Assembly (NCBI GenBank): GCA_964442605.1
Contig: CAYTZR010000006.1
Location: forward strand, 1 to 60,214
From: Monoglobus sp964442605
GTDB lineage: Bacteria; Bacillota; Clostridia; Monoglobales; Monoglobaceae
Direction: 5' to 3'
DNA: 60,214 bases
Shown: positions 53,701 through 60,214 of the stretch, in pieces
Position numbering within the stretch: position 1 is the first letter of the stretch
How the letters are laid out: each line of letters opens with the position of its first letter
The notes under the pieces: generated by a model
Told to the model about the DNA's origin: nothing
The model's input: the letters and a program-made list of their open reading frames with translations, nothing else
The model's database searches: none
Made by a program: the position numbers and the translations under genes

Positions 53701-54273
53701 TTTGAGATCCTCATAATCCATGACTTCGATTTTCTGAATTTCGTGAGAGGTTCTGAAACCGTCAAAGAAGTGCAGGAACGGAACTCTGCTCTTTATAGAA
53801 GCCAAGTGAGCAACTCCGCCCAAATCCATAACCTCCTGAACACTGTTTGAAGCCAGCATAGCAAAGCCCGTCTGACGGCATGCCATAACGTCCTGATGGT
53901 CACCGAAAATGTTAAGTGCGTGAGCGGCAAGAGCTCTTGCGCTTACATGGAAAACCGTCGGGAGAAGCTCGCCGGCAATTTTGTACATATTCGGGATCAT
54001 AAGCAAAAGACCTTGTGAAGCCGTAAACGTTGTGGTCAAAGCGCCTGCCTGAAGAGCTCCGTGAACAGCGCCTGCTGCGCCGCCCTCAGACTGCATCTCA
54101 ACCATTTCAACTGTTTCGCCAAAAATGTTCTTTTGACCCTTTGCACTCCACTCATCGACATATTCTGCCATAGGTGAGGATGGAGTAATAGGATAGATAG
54201 CTGCGACTTCCGTAAAAGCATACGCCACGTGAGCGGCTGCGCAGTTACCGTCCATTGTCTTAAATTTAGCCAT
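50734..54273 (-). CDS. nifJ: Pyruvate:ferredoxin (flavodoxin) oxidoreductase
   Basis: A 1179-residue single-chain PFOR that oxidises pyruvate to acetyl-CoA and CO2 and reduces ferredoxin, central to anaerobic energy metabolism. The N-terminal domain has ITPSSPMAEYVDEW. The ferredoxin-like domain binds two 4Fe-4S clusters (CIQCNQCSAVCP near 690 and CLGCGVCANVCP near 750). The TPP domain has CAGCGETPY and GGDGWAYDIGYGGLDH. Length is standard for the fused enzyme. AAGGAGG lies 8 bases before the ATG, with a consensus promoter and a leader of about 95 bases upstream. Confidence 0.97.
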   Translation of the reverse strand: MAKFKTMDGNCAAAHVAYAFTEVAAIYPITPSSPMAEYVDEWSAKGQKNIFGETVEMVEMQSEGGAAGAVHGALQAGALTTTFTASQGLLLMIPNMYKIAGELLPTVFHVSARALAAHALNIFGDHQDVMACRQTGFAMLASNSVQEVMDLGGVAHLASIKSRVPFLHFFDGFRTSHEIQKIEVMDYEDLKKLVDWDALKAFKDNALNPEHPVLRGTAQNGDIYFQGREASNKFYDAVPDIVNDYMAEISKLTGRDYKPFNYYGAPDATKVIVAMGSVCEAAEETVDYLTAKGEKVGVLEVHLYRPFSPKYFFNVIPKTVEKIAVLDRTKEPGSLGEPLYLDICGVYKDCPNAPKIVGGRFGLGSKDTTPTQIVAVFDNLDADEPKTNFTIGIVDDVTNLSLPLGKTVDCAPEGTTCCKFWGFGSDGTVGANKDAIKIIGDNTDLYAQAYFDYDSKKSGGVTMSHLRFGKTPIKSTYLLDSADYIACHKPAYVHQYDILEGLKPGGKFLLNCVWSDEELDKNLPANVKRYIAENNIEFYTINAVDVAVKVGLGPTRINMVTQSAFFKLSNVIPFDQAVDYIKAAIKKTYGKKGDEIVKMNCDAVDGAIEALHKVDVPAAWKDAVDEEACDCGKPEFITKVVEPVNAQRGNKLPVSTFLDREDGTFETGTSRYEKRGVAVLVPEWEIGNCIQCNQCSAVCPHASIRPVLITEEEAAAAPDGFDVKPAMGPEFKDTGLKFRMQVSPLDCLGCGVCANVCPSKNKALVMKPIDDVLAQGEAAKWDYAMSVPNKANLVDTKKSIKNSQFAMPYLEFSGACAGCGETPYIKLITQLFGDRMMVANATGCTSIWGGSAPSMPYCKDENGRGPAWANSLFEDNAEFGLGMVTANKKIRETLVSRMNEAKGAVSPELAAAFDEWIAGKDDADASKAAARKIEELIKDADKSNAAVKEIADRTDFLVKRSQWVFGGDGWAYDIGYGGLDHVIASDQDINIFVVDTEVYSNTGGQASKATPTAAVAKFAASGKRVKKKDLGMIATTYGYVYVAQIALGANMQQALTAIKEAEAYPGPSLVIAYAPCINHGIKARGGMGNSIAEEKKAVECGYWHLWRYNPQAPEGKNPFTLDSKPPKGGIQDFMKGENRYLQLLRAFPDEAQGLFDKAEKDLTERYETYLRKSQENFAE

Positions 54274-54371
54274 TTTTTAAATCCTCCTTGGATATAATAA
54301 AAAATTTATTTTTTTCACAATAAGAACTCGGTGTTTATGCATTTTGCTCAAATGCAACATACCTTATTTAA

Positions 54372-54400
54372 AGTATATCATACTATTTTATGAATTTCAA
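54372..54400 (-). promoter_or_regulatory. nifJ promoter
   Basis: On the minus strand TTGAAA (54395-54400), 17 bases, TATACT (54372-54377) with extended -10 TG. The leader has a small hairpin (GCATTT with AAATGC). The 317-base gap 54274-54590 holds this promoter and, further right, the tandem repeat at 54490-54568. Confidence 0.7.
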
Positions 54401-54489
54401 ATGTTTTTACAAAAAAATTATAAAAAATTAAAAAATTTTTATATTTTTGTGCTAAGTATTTACTAATTTAAAATAATATGCTATTATAT

Positions 54490-54568
54490 AACTTGATTGA
54501 TACTTGACTTATACTTGATTTATACTTGACTGATACTTAATTTTTGATTTAATCGGATTTAATCGGAT
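54490..54568 (+). repeat. Reiterated ACTTGA(T/C)T-type repeats and a 10-nt tandem pair
   Basis: A stretch at 54490-54540 repeats TACTTGAYT at 9- to 12-base intervals about five times. TTAATCGGAT follows twice in tandem (54549-54568). The first array creates several promoter-like hexamers, including TTGATA (54497-54502), 18 bases, TATACT (54521-54526), upstream of the permease gene. Confidence 0.8.
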
Positions 54569-54590
54569 GTCATACGGGAGGGATAATACC

Positions 54591-55808
54591 GTGAAGTGGA
54601 AGGAGCTTTCAAAATATTTGGGGATGTTTATATTTGCCGTTGCTGTTATCGCGGTATATAAAACATTTGATAATATTGACAAAATTTTCGGATGGTTCGG
54701 TTATCTTATATCTTTGTTAAAGCCGTTTATCATCGGCTTTGTAATCGCGTATGTGCTGGTGGTTCCGTGCAGATTTATCGAGAGAATGCTGCTTAAGCGT
54801 TCTTCGGGATTTTTGGCAAAGCACCGCAGAGCCATTGCGGTTGCCGCGATATATATATTATTCCTGCTTGGAATAGTATTGGCGCTTGTGGCAATTATAC
54901 CTGCGCTGATTTCAAGCCTTGTGGAGTTTTATAATAACTTACCGTCTCTTATCGAGGATTTTGTAAATTGGTTTAATTCATTAAAATTGGATGTATCAAT
55001 AGGAGAAGATACGCTCCGGCAGTTGTTTGACAATGAGTTTTTCTCTGTTCAGAAGATTATGACATATATGAACTTTGATAATATGAACAGATATGCGCAG
55101 GGGGTTATAAGCGCAGGCTCCGGACTTTTCAGTGTATTTATGGGTATAATTATTTCGGTGTATACATTGCTGGACAGGGCAAATTTAAAGCAGACGTTAA
55201 ACAGGCTCTTTAGATTGATATTTAGGGATAAAAGCCGTGGATTTGTCTTAAAGTACATGAGTCGCATAAACGAGTACGCAAATAAGTATATTTATTGTAT
55301 GCTTGTGGATGCTCTGATTATATTTATTGTGTCGTTTATTATTCTTTCTGTTGAGGGTGTAAAATATGCGCCGCTGCTCGCGCTCATGACGGGTCTGTTT
55401 AATCTTATTCCGTATTTCGGCGCGATTACAGCCACGGTTTTAACCTGTATTATAACCGTGTTTACCGGCTCTCTGACACAGGCTGTTATAGCGCTGGTTT
55501 CGCTGATTGTTTTGCAGCAGCTTGACGCGAATTTTATTCAGCCGAAGCTATACTCGGGTTCGCTGCAGGTAAAGCCTTTCTGGGTAATTATGGGAATACT
55601 GCTTGGCGGCGGTTTGTTCGGATTTGTCGGATTTTTCCTCGCTGTTCCGATTACCGCGCTGTGCAGAAGTATTTTTATCGATATTGTAAACTATCAGGAA
55701 TCGAAAGCCGCCGTTGCGGCTCCTCAGGCAGAGACAGCGGCAGAAGCGGAAGCGGATGAAAGTAAGATTTTTAAAAGGAAGCCCAAGCCTCCGGCGAACG
55801 AGGAATAA
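54591..55808 (+). CDS. AI-2E family transporter (PerM/YtvI-like permease)
   Basis: A 405-residue membrane protein with about eight segments in the AI-2E exporter family arrangement: two N-terminal hairpins, a soluble-looking amphipathic middle (about 100-165), and the C-terminal bundle with LIPYFGAITATVLTC and the family motif QQLDANFIQPKLYS. Relatives include B. subtilis YtvI, linked to sporulation, and Na+/H+ antiporters; the substrate is not readable. The tail (about 375-405) is acidic then basic with KRKPKPP. I place the start at GTG 54591, 9 bases after GGGAGG. Confidence 0.85.
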   Translation: MKWKELSKYLGMFIFAVAVIAVYKTFDNIDKIFGWFGYLISLLKPFIIGFVIAYVLVVPCRFIERMLLKRSSGFLAKHRRAIAVAAIYILFLLGIVLALVAIIPALISSLVEFYNNLPSLIEDFVNWFNSLKLDVSIGEDTLRQLFDNEFFSVQKIMTYMNFDNMNRYAQGVISAGSGLFSVFMGIIISVYTLLDRANLKQTLNRLFRLIFRDKSRGFVLKYMSRINEYANKYIYCMLVDALIIFIVSFIILSVEGVKYAPLLALMTGLFNLIPYFGAITATVLTCIITVFTGSLTQAVIALVSLIVLQQLDANFIQPKLYSGSLQVKPFWVIMGILLGGGLFGFVGFFLAVPITALCRSIFIDIVNYQESKAAVAAPQAETAAEAEADESKIFKRKPKPPANEE

Positions 55809-55897
55809 AGTCCCCGAAAAGCCTGTTGAAAATATGCGTCTGATGACGCGTAGGATAAAAACGAAGGATAATCAAAGCTTACGGAGGTGTGAGGCAG

Positions 55898-57502
55898 ATG
55901 GACGGTAATCACTCGGTTTATCGTTTTTTCGGATACCGGTATTTGGTATGCTTTACAGCTTTCTTTTTGTCAGGAACGGCAATTTCGATAATATCGGGCG
56001 CGGCGGAGCGGAATTTTAATTTTGCGTGGATTGCCGTGATTGCCGCGTTGATTTCAGCCGCCGTCTGTATTTTGAAATTCGGTTCGATGAAGCTCGGGAT
56101 GAAAATCGGTTTTATGAAACTCGGTTCCGCAGCGATAATTATAATATACTGTGCCGCGTTTATTTTCGGGCTGATATATCCGTCGTTGTATAATCAACTG
56201 TTTTACGGTAAACTTAAAAATATTGACGGTGATTACGGAACGGTGTACGGCAGAATTGTGTCGGAGCCGGCTTTAAGCTCAAGCGAAAAGACTGTTACCG
56301 CGCTCGTAAAGACTGAACGCATAGAGCTTGGGGATACGCTGATTGACTCAAAAACCAAGATGCGTGTATATTTGCCGAGCGACAGCGATGTAAAATACGG
56401 TGACGGAATTAAGCTTGAAGGCAAGCTGAGCCGTCCCGAGGAGGAAATAAACGGGTTTAAGTATCGGCTCTATCTTTTAACAAGCGGTTGTTATCTGATT
56501 TCATTTGCGGACGAGTATTCGGAATATACGCCTGACGTCACGCTTTGGGACAGATTTTGCGGTCTTGGCTTTGTGATACGGAGTAAAATTAACGAATACA
56601 GCTGCGCAACATTCGAAAACAGCGAACTGAGCGGCTTGCTTACCGGTATTCTTATCGGCGATAAAAGCGGACTTTCCGATGAGACATACGCGAATATGTC
56701 AAAATCGGGCTTTATGCATATTGCCGCGGTTTCGGGGCTTCATATCGGTTTTCTGTGCGGCTTTATGTTATTTGTGCTAAGATTTTTTGAAAGACGAATT
56801 CGTGTTCTGTTTATTATACCATTATTGTTAATCTATATGTCTGCCGCGAGCTTCACTCCTTCCGTTGACAGGGCGGTAATCATGCTGTGTATGATTTTGG
56901 TATCATGGCTTATATTTAAATCAAGCGATACATTGACATCTTTATTTGCCGCCGCGCTGCTTCTTTGCGTTATAAATCCGTATGTATTGTTCAGTATAAG
57001 CTTTATGATGTCATTTGCGGCTACATTTTATCTTATAATGTTCATGACTCCGGTTTCGGTTATTTCCGCTCATTGCTGCGGCGTTATTACCAAGAATAAA
57101 AAGCTTTTTACAATTCTGTGCAGTTTATTGGGATTTCTGATTGTGCCGATTATTTGCCAGATGGGAATTACTCCAATATCCGCGTATTATTTCGGGAATG
57201 TTTCCTTTCTGTCGTTTATAGGCAATATTATTGTCGTACCATGCACAATGCTGGTGTTTGTCGCGGGTCTTGCCGGAACCGCCGTGTTTTGTTTTTTCCC
57301 TCAAGCGGCGGTGGTTTTGGGTAAGCTCGTAATATATGTTCCGCTGAAGCTTATATATACAATCGCTGAATTTTTCTCGCGCTTCAGTTACAGTCCGGCA
57401 TATAAGCCCATGGTTTTAAGCGTTTTATTTTATTATGTTCTGACTGCGGTGTTGTACATAATTTTGATTAATATCGGCACAAAGATTAAAGCGAAGACGT
57501 AA
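55898..57502 (+). CDS. ComEC/Rec2 family membrane protein lacking the C-terminal hydrolase domain
   Basis: A 534-residue protein with an N-terminal pair of membrane segments, an OB-fold-like outer domain (about 90-210), and the ComEC competence core. The core includes GLLTGILIGDKSGLSD and FMHIAAVSGLHIGFL near 245-290. The metallo-beta-lactamase-like domain that ends full-length ComEC (about 750-800 residues) is missing. Such short forms exist in nature, so this need not be a broken gene. It could still form the DNA channel with a separate nuclease, or serve another role. GGAGG is 10 bases before the ATG at 55898. A repeated MKLGMKIGFMKLG in the N-terminal region is a local duplication. Confidence 0.85.
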   Translation: MDGNHSVYRFFGYRYLVCFTAFFLSGTAISIISGAAERNFNFAWIAVIAALISAAVCILKFGSMKLGMKIGFMKLGSAAIIIIYCAAFIFGLIYPSLYNQLFYGKLKNIDGDYGTVYGRIVSEPALSSSEKTVTALVKTERIELGDTLIDSKTKMRVYLPSDSDVKYGDGIKLEGKLSRPEEEINGFKYRLYLLTSGCYLISFADEYSEYTPDVTLWDRFCGLGFVIRSKINEYSCATFENSELSGLLTGILIGDKSGLSDETYANMSKSGFMHIAAVSGLHIGFLCGFMLFVLRFFERRIRVLFIIPLLLIYMSAASFTPSVDRAVIMLCMILVSWLIFKSSDTLTSLFAAALLLCVINPYVLFSISFMMSFAATFYLIMFMTPVSVISAHCCGVITKNKKLFTILCSLLGFLIVPIICQMGITPISAYYFGNVSFLSFIGNIIVVPCTMLVFVAGLAGTAVFCFFPQAAVVLGKLVIYVPLKLIYTIAEFFSRFSYSPAYKPMVLSVLFYYVLTAVLYIILINIGTKIKAKT

Positions 57503-57509
57503 ATTCTTG

Positions 57510-57541
57510 TTATTTCTTGATATAGTTATTTCTTGATATAG
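57510..57541 (+). repeat. Perfect 16-nt tandem duplication after a stop codon
   Basis: TTATTTCTTGATATAG occurs at 57510-57525 and 57526-57541, 7 bases after the ComEC-like stop. The second copy contains the -35 hexamer (TTGATA, 57533-57538) of the rlmB promoter. Confidence 0.9.
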
Positions 57542-57561
57542 CGGGATTATTGTGTTATACT
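57533..57561 (+). promoter_or_regulatory. rlmB promoter
   Basis: TTGATA (57533-57538), 17 bases, TATACT (57556-57561), 31 bases before the rlmB ATG. Confidence 0.65.
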
Positions 57562-57592
57562 ATTTAAAAATTTTTAATATGGAAATGAGATT

Positions 57593-58351
57593 ATGAGCTA
57601 CGAAGAAAATCTGCAAGAGGATATTGTGTATGGAAGAAACCCTGTTATGGAAGCGCTGAATTCGGGACGGACGATTGACAGACTTTATATTCAGGAGCGG
57701 TTGAATAACCCTATTATCGGGAAGATAAGAAATTTGGCAAAGGAGCGCGGTGTGCGTTACAGCTTTGTGGCAAAACAAAAGCTGGACAAAATCACGAACG
57801 GGGGCAATCATCAGGGGGTTGCCGCAGCGACTGCGGCACATTCCTATGTTTCGGTTGAGGAAATTTTAAAAAGAGCGCGGGAGCGTAATGAAGCTCCGTT
57901 TGTTGTTATCTGTGAAGGTATTACCGATCCGCATAATCTGGGTAGTATAATAAGGTCGGCAAACGCGGCGGGTGCGCATGGCGTTATTATTCCCAAAAAC
58001 CGCAGCGCTTCACTGACCTCCACCGTGGCAAAGGTCAGTGCGGGAGCGCTTGAATATACCTATGTTGCCAGAGTGTCAAATATTGCGGGAACCCTAAATA
58101 AGCTGAAAAAGAGCGGACTGTGGATTGTGGGAACCGATTTATCGGGAACTCAGCTTCACTATGATTGCGACTTAAGGGGTGCGCTTGGGATTGTCATAGG
58201 CAGCGAGGGCAGCGGCATGAGCCGTATTGTCCGTGAGAGCTGTGATTTTTTGGTAAAGATACCGATGCTCGGTGAGGCGGAATCGTTAAACGCCTCCGTG
58301 GCGGCAGGCGTTCTGCTTTACGAGGCGGTACGTCAGAGACAGAAACAATAA
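57593..58351 (+). CDS. rlmB: 23S rRNA (guanosine-2'-O-)-methyltransferase RlmB-like (SpoU family)
   Basis: A 252-residue SPOUT methyltransferase. A short N-terminal substrate-binding domain (about 8-75) precedes the SPOUT core with CEGITDPHNLGSIIRSA, the AdoMet knot motifs VIGSEGSGMSR and ESLNASVAAGVLLYE. RlmB methylates the ribose of a conserved 23S rRNA guanosine. Assignment to RlmB rather than another TrmH relative rests on the N-terminal GRNPVMEAL motif. It begins an rlmB-ymdB-pgeF cluster. Confidence 0.9.
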   Translation: MSYEENLQEDIVYGRNPVMEALNSGRTIDRLYIQERLNNPIIGKIRNLAKERGVRYSFVAKQKLDKITNGGNHQGVAAATAAHSYVSVEEILKRARERNEAPFVVICEGITDPHNLGSIIRSANAAGAHGVIIPKNRSASLTSTVAKVSAGALEYTYVARVSNIAGTLNKLKKSGLWIVGTDLSGTQLHYDCDLRGALGIVIGSEGSGMSRIVRESCDFLVKIPMLGEAESLNASVAAGVLLYEAVRQRQKQ

Positions 58352-58363
58352 GGGGGTTATAGC

Positions 58364-59143
58364 ATGAGAATTCTTGCGGTCGGAGATATTGTCGGCAGAG
58401 CCGGCAGAGAGTATTTATATGAAAACTTGGATAAGATACGCGATAAGTACAATATTGATTTTGTAGTTGCCAACGCCGAAAATTCGGCTGAAACCAACGG
58501 TATAACTCCCGATATTGCGCAAAGGCTTATTGAGTGCGGCGTCGACGTTATCACAATGGGCAATCACACCTTTGGCACAAAGACGGCAGGAAGCGCACTG
58601 GAGGATAATCCGAAAATAATCCGTCCCCTCAACTATCCGCCCGAATTTGAGGGCAGAGGCTATATCGAAACGGATTTGGGATTTGCCGAAGTTGCGGTTA
58701 TAAACCTTTTGGGCAGGGTAAATATGGCTCCCGCCGAAAACCCGTTCAGAGCTGTCGAAAAGGCTTTGAAAGAGATAAAAAGCGATATTATTATAGTGGA
58801 TATTCACGCCGAGGCAAGCAGTGAAAGATTGGCTATGGGCAACTTTTTGGACGGCAAGGTGCAGGCGGTTTTCGGAACCCACACTCATGTGCAGACGGCA
58901 GACGAACAAATTTTGCCCGGCGGCACGGGATATATTTCGGATGCGGGAATGACCGGAATAATGGATTCTGTATTGGGAACAAAGAAGGATATTATTATGG
59001 AGTTCTTTTACAGTCCGGGCAAGCGTTACAGGTTTGAAAAGGAAACCGAGGGCGAGGTTTGGTTTAACGGCTGTGTTTTTGAGATAGATAATAAATCAAA
59101 AAAAACCGTCGGAGTTGAGCGTTTAAGGTTCAGCAGAGTTTAA
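58364..59143 (+). CDS. ymdB: YmdB family metallophosphoesterase
   Basis: A 259-residue phosphoesterase of the YmdB/DR1281 family. Metal and catalytic motifs are VGDIVGRAGR, NAENSA, MGNHTFG, DIHAEASSE and FGTHTHVQTADE. B. subtilis YmdB cleaves 2',3'-cyclic nucleotides and affects biofilm and spore choice. It lies 12 bases after rlmB and just before pgeF. AGGGGG precedes the ATG. Confidence 0.93.
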   Translation: MRILAVGDIVGRAGREYLYENLDKIRDKYNIDFVVANAENSAETNGITPDIAQRLIECGVDVITMGNHTFGTKTAGSALEDNPKIIRPLNYPPEFEGRGYIETDLGFAEVAVINLLGRVNMAPAENPFRAVEKALKEIKSDIIIVDIHAEASSERLAMGNFLDGKVQAVFGTHTHVQTADEQILPGGTGYISDAGMTGIMDSVLGTKKDIIMEFFYSPGKRYRFEKETEGEVWFNGCVFEIDNKSKKTVGVERLRFSRV

Positions 59144-59154
59144 TAAGGAGGATT

Positions 59155-59952
59155 ATGAATAATAATTTCTATGAAATAAACAAACAGGACAGGAGCTATA
59201 TCGCGTCAAAAGCTATAAGCGAAAACGGCGCGGTAAACGGATTTTCAAGATCCCTCGGCGGTGTGAGTCGTGGCAGGATTTCGGGATTTAACTTTGGCTA
59301 CCGCGTGGGCGATGACCCCGAAAGCGTTCTTAAAAATTATTATTTGTCGGCGGAGGATTTGGGTTTTGATGTAAGGCGTGCCGTGTGCGCGAGACAGACC
59401 CATACAGCAAATATAAGGATAGTAACGCCTGCGGACTGCGGAAAGGGCATATTTCGAGTTGACAGTGATATACAAGATACAGACGGGCTTATAACAAACG
59501 AAAGGGGAATAGCTTTAATAATTTTTACAGCGGACTGTGTTCCGTTGCTGTTTTATGACCCCGTAAAAAAGGTTGTTGCCGCTTCTCATGCGGGCTGGAG
59601 AGGAACGGCGCAGAATATAGGCGGAAAAACCGTAAGAATGATGTGTAAAACCTTTGGCTCCGCGCCGGAGGATATAATCGCGGCTATCGGACCGAGCATT
59701 GGCGTGTGCTGCTTTGAGGTGGACGAGGATACTGCCGCGAATTTTGATGAAGCGTACCGCGTGCCCAAGGCGAACGGAAAATATCATGTGGATTTGTGGA
59801 ACGCCAACCGCGATAAAATCGCGGCGGAGGGCGTCAGGGATATATTTGTTTCGGAGGAGTGTACCGTGTGCAATTCGGACAAATATTATTCCTACAGAAC
59901 GCATAAAGAGCATACGGGTCGTCAAATCGCGGTTATCGCTTTAAGGGATTAG
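59155..59952 (+). CDS. pgeF: Peptidoglycan editing factor PgeF / laccase-domain protein (YfiH family)
   Basis: A 265-residue YfiH family protein. The zinc site of the family is visible as Arg-Gln-Thr-His (ARQTHTANI), Cys in TADCVPLLFYD and His in SHAGWRGT. Members remove misincorporated amino acids from peptidoglycan precursors; purine nucleoside phosphorylase activity has also been reported in relatives. AAGGAGG lies 6 bases before the ATG. Last gene of the window. Confidence 0.9.
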   Translation: MNNNFYEINKQDRSYIASKAISENGAVNGFSRSLGGVSRGRISGFNFGYRVGDDPESVLKNYYLSAEDLGFDVRRAVCARQTHTANIRIVTPADCGKGIFRVDSDIQDTDGLITNERGIALIIFTADCVPLLFYDPVKKVVAASHAGWRGTAQNIGGKTVRMMCKTFGSAPEDIIAAIGPSIGVCCFEVDEDTAANFDEAYRVPKANGKYHVDLWNANRDKIAAEGVRDIFVSEECTVCNSDKYYSYRTHKEHTGRQIAVIALRD

Positions 59953-59986
59953 ATTATGATGATAGTGTAAGGTAAATCTGTTGCTC

Positions 59987-60208
59987 GCAAAGCTTTGCTG
60001 CACCCGGGTTCTCTGTGCCACTCACAGAGCGGCAATGCAAGCTTCGTGCCACTCGCAGAGTGGCAGTGGAAGCTTCGGTAGCTATAAGCAAGCTCTGCTT
60101 GCGGATTCAAAGCTACCTTTCAAAATTGCTTGCAATTTTGACTAAGAGCTTCCTTAAAAGAGCGCAGCGAACACGTGAGGCGCGCAGGCGACTGCCCCGC
60201 AGGGGCAA
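59987..60208. repeat. Intergenic hairpin mosaic
   Basis: A chain of inverted repeats: GCAAAGCTTTGC (59987-59998); CTCTGTG/CACAGAG (60011-60029); TGCCACTC/GAGTGGCA (60047-60065); GGTAGCT/AGCTACC enclosing GCAAGC/GCTTGC (60077-60117); CAAAATTGC/GCAATTTTG (60121-60140); and TGCCCC/GGGGCA (60193-60207). No coding frame or tRNA is seen. The last 30 bases repeat the first 30 of the window, so this is a dispersed repeat family. Confidence 0.8.
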
Positions 60209-60214
60209 AATATT

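Noticed and set aside
54274..54330. Rex operator upstream of nifJ
   Set aside because: Only a half-site (TTGTGAA) is present; the second half does not match.
54490..54540. Possible CRISPR-like array
   Set aside because: Units are only 9-12 bases, contiguous, without spacers; no cas genes in the window.
55809..55897. Possible small gene between the permease and the ComEC-like gene
   Set aside because: Only out-of-frame shadows of neighbouring genes; no separate ribosome site and start.
1..60214. Circular replicon suggested by identical ends
   Set aside because: The shared sequence is only 30 bases and is part of a hairpin repeat; the content is core chromosomal. A repeat-bounded contig is more likely.

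Overview
The window looks like a chromosomal segment of an anaerobic, endospore-forming member of the Bacillota, class Clostridia, probably from a gut or plant-fibre habitat. The evidence is SpoIIE, pyruvate:ferredoxin oxidoreductase and a flavodiiron protein, a FabK-type fatty acid operon, RemB next to recF and gyrB, Gram-positive ribosome binding sites, low GC, and a secreted pectate lyase. No phage, plasmid, transposon, CRISPR array or rRNA operon is visible. The genus cannot be fixed from sequence alone; a pectin-degrading Clostridia lineage is a guess from the lyase.

Layout. 1-15300: a signal peptidase I homologue that has lost both catalytic residues (minus strand), then a twelve-gene plus-strand exopolysaccharide (EPS) locus: initiating sugar-phosphate transferase, stand-alone Hpt protein, flippase, two GT4 enzymes, a CDP-glycerol-type transferase, polymerase, two Wzz-like co-polymerase proteins (the second carrying a degenerate GGDEF domain), a metallophosphoesterase and two GT2 enzymes, closed by a terminator. 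15340-22290: polyamine genes (speD plus a PLP decarboxylase) and carAB behind a leader with a small peptide and an attenuator-like hairpin. 22366-26220: tRNA-Thr, recA, recX, rimO, pgsA. 26300-32740: plsX-fabH-fabK-fabD-fabG-acpP-fabF ending at a strong terminator. 32755-36225: rnc, a radical SAM gene, a PD-(D/E)xK nuclease gene, a Ca2+/Na+ antiporter and a small membrane protein. 36230-38150 (minus): flavodiiron protein and an orphan response regulator with an altered phosphosite. 38300-42970: dnaN-recF-remB-gyrB without dnaA. 43000-45700: a ThyX-like gene and a VIT/VWA gene. 45711-54273 (minus): spoIIE, pectate lyase, nifJ. 54590-59952: AI-2E-family permease, a ComEC core lacking its hydrolase domain, rlmB, ymdB, pgeF. 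59953-60214: a mosaic of hairpins whose last element repeats the first 30 bases of the window.

How the parts work together. The EPS locus has the parts of a Wzx/Wzy pathway, but no tyrosine kinase or phosphatase is visible. Its place is taken by signalling-type parts that look catalytically altered: a GGDEF-like domain fused to a co-polymerase, an Hpt protein without kinase, and a phosphoesterase with Asn in place of the usual catalytic His. This is the best candidate for an undescribed system. The rest is core metabolism and information processing. Two structural signals stand out: short tandem duplications that repeatedly sit on or just after stop codons, and a pyrBI-like attenuator arrangement ahead of carAB.
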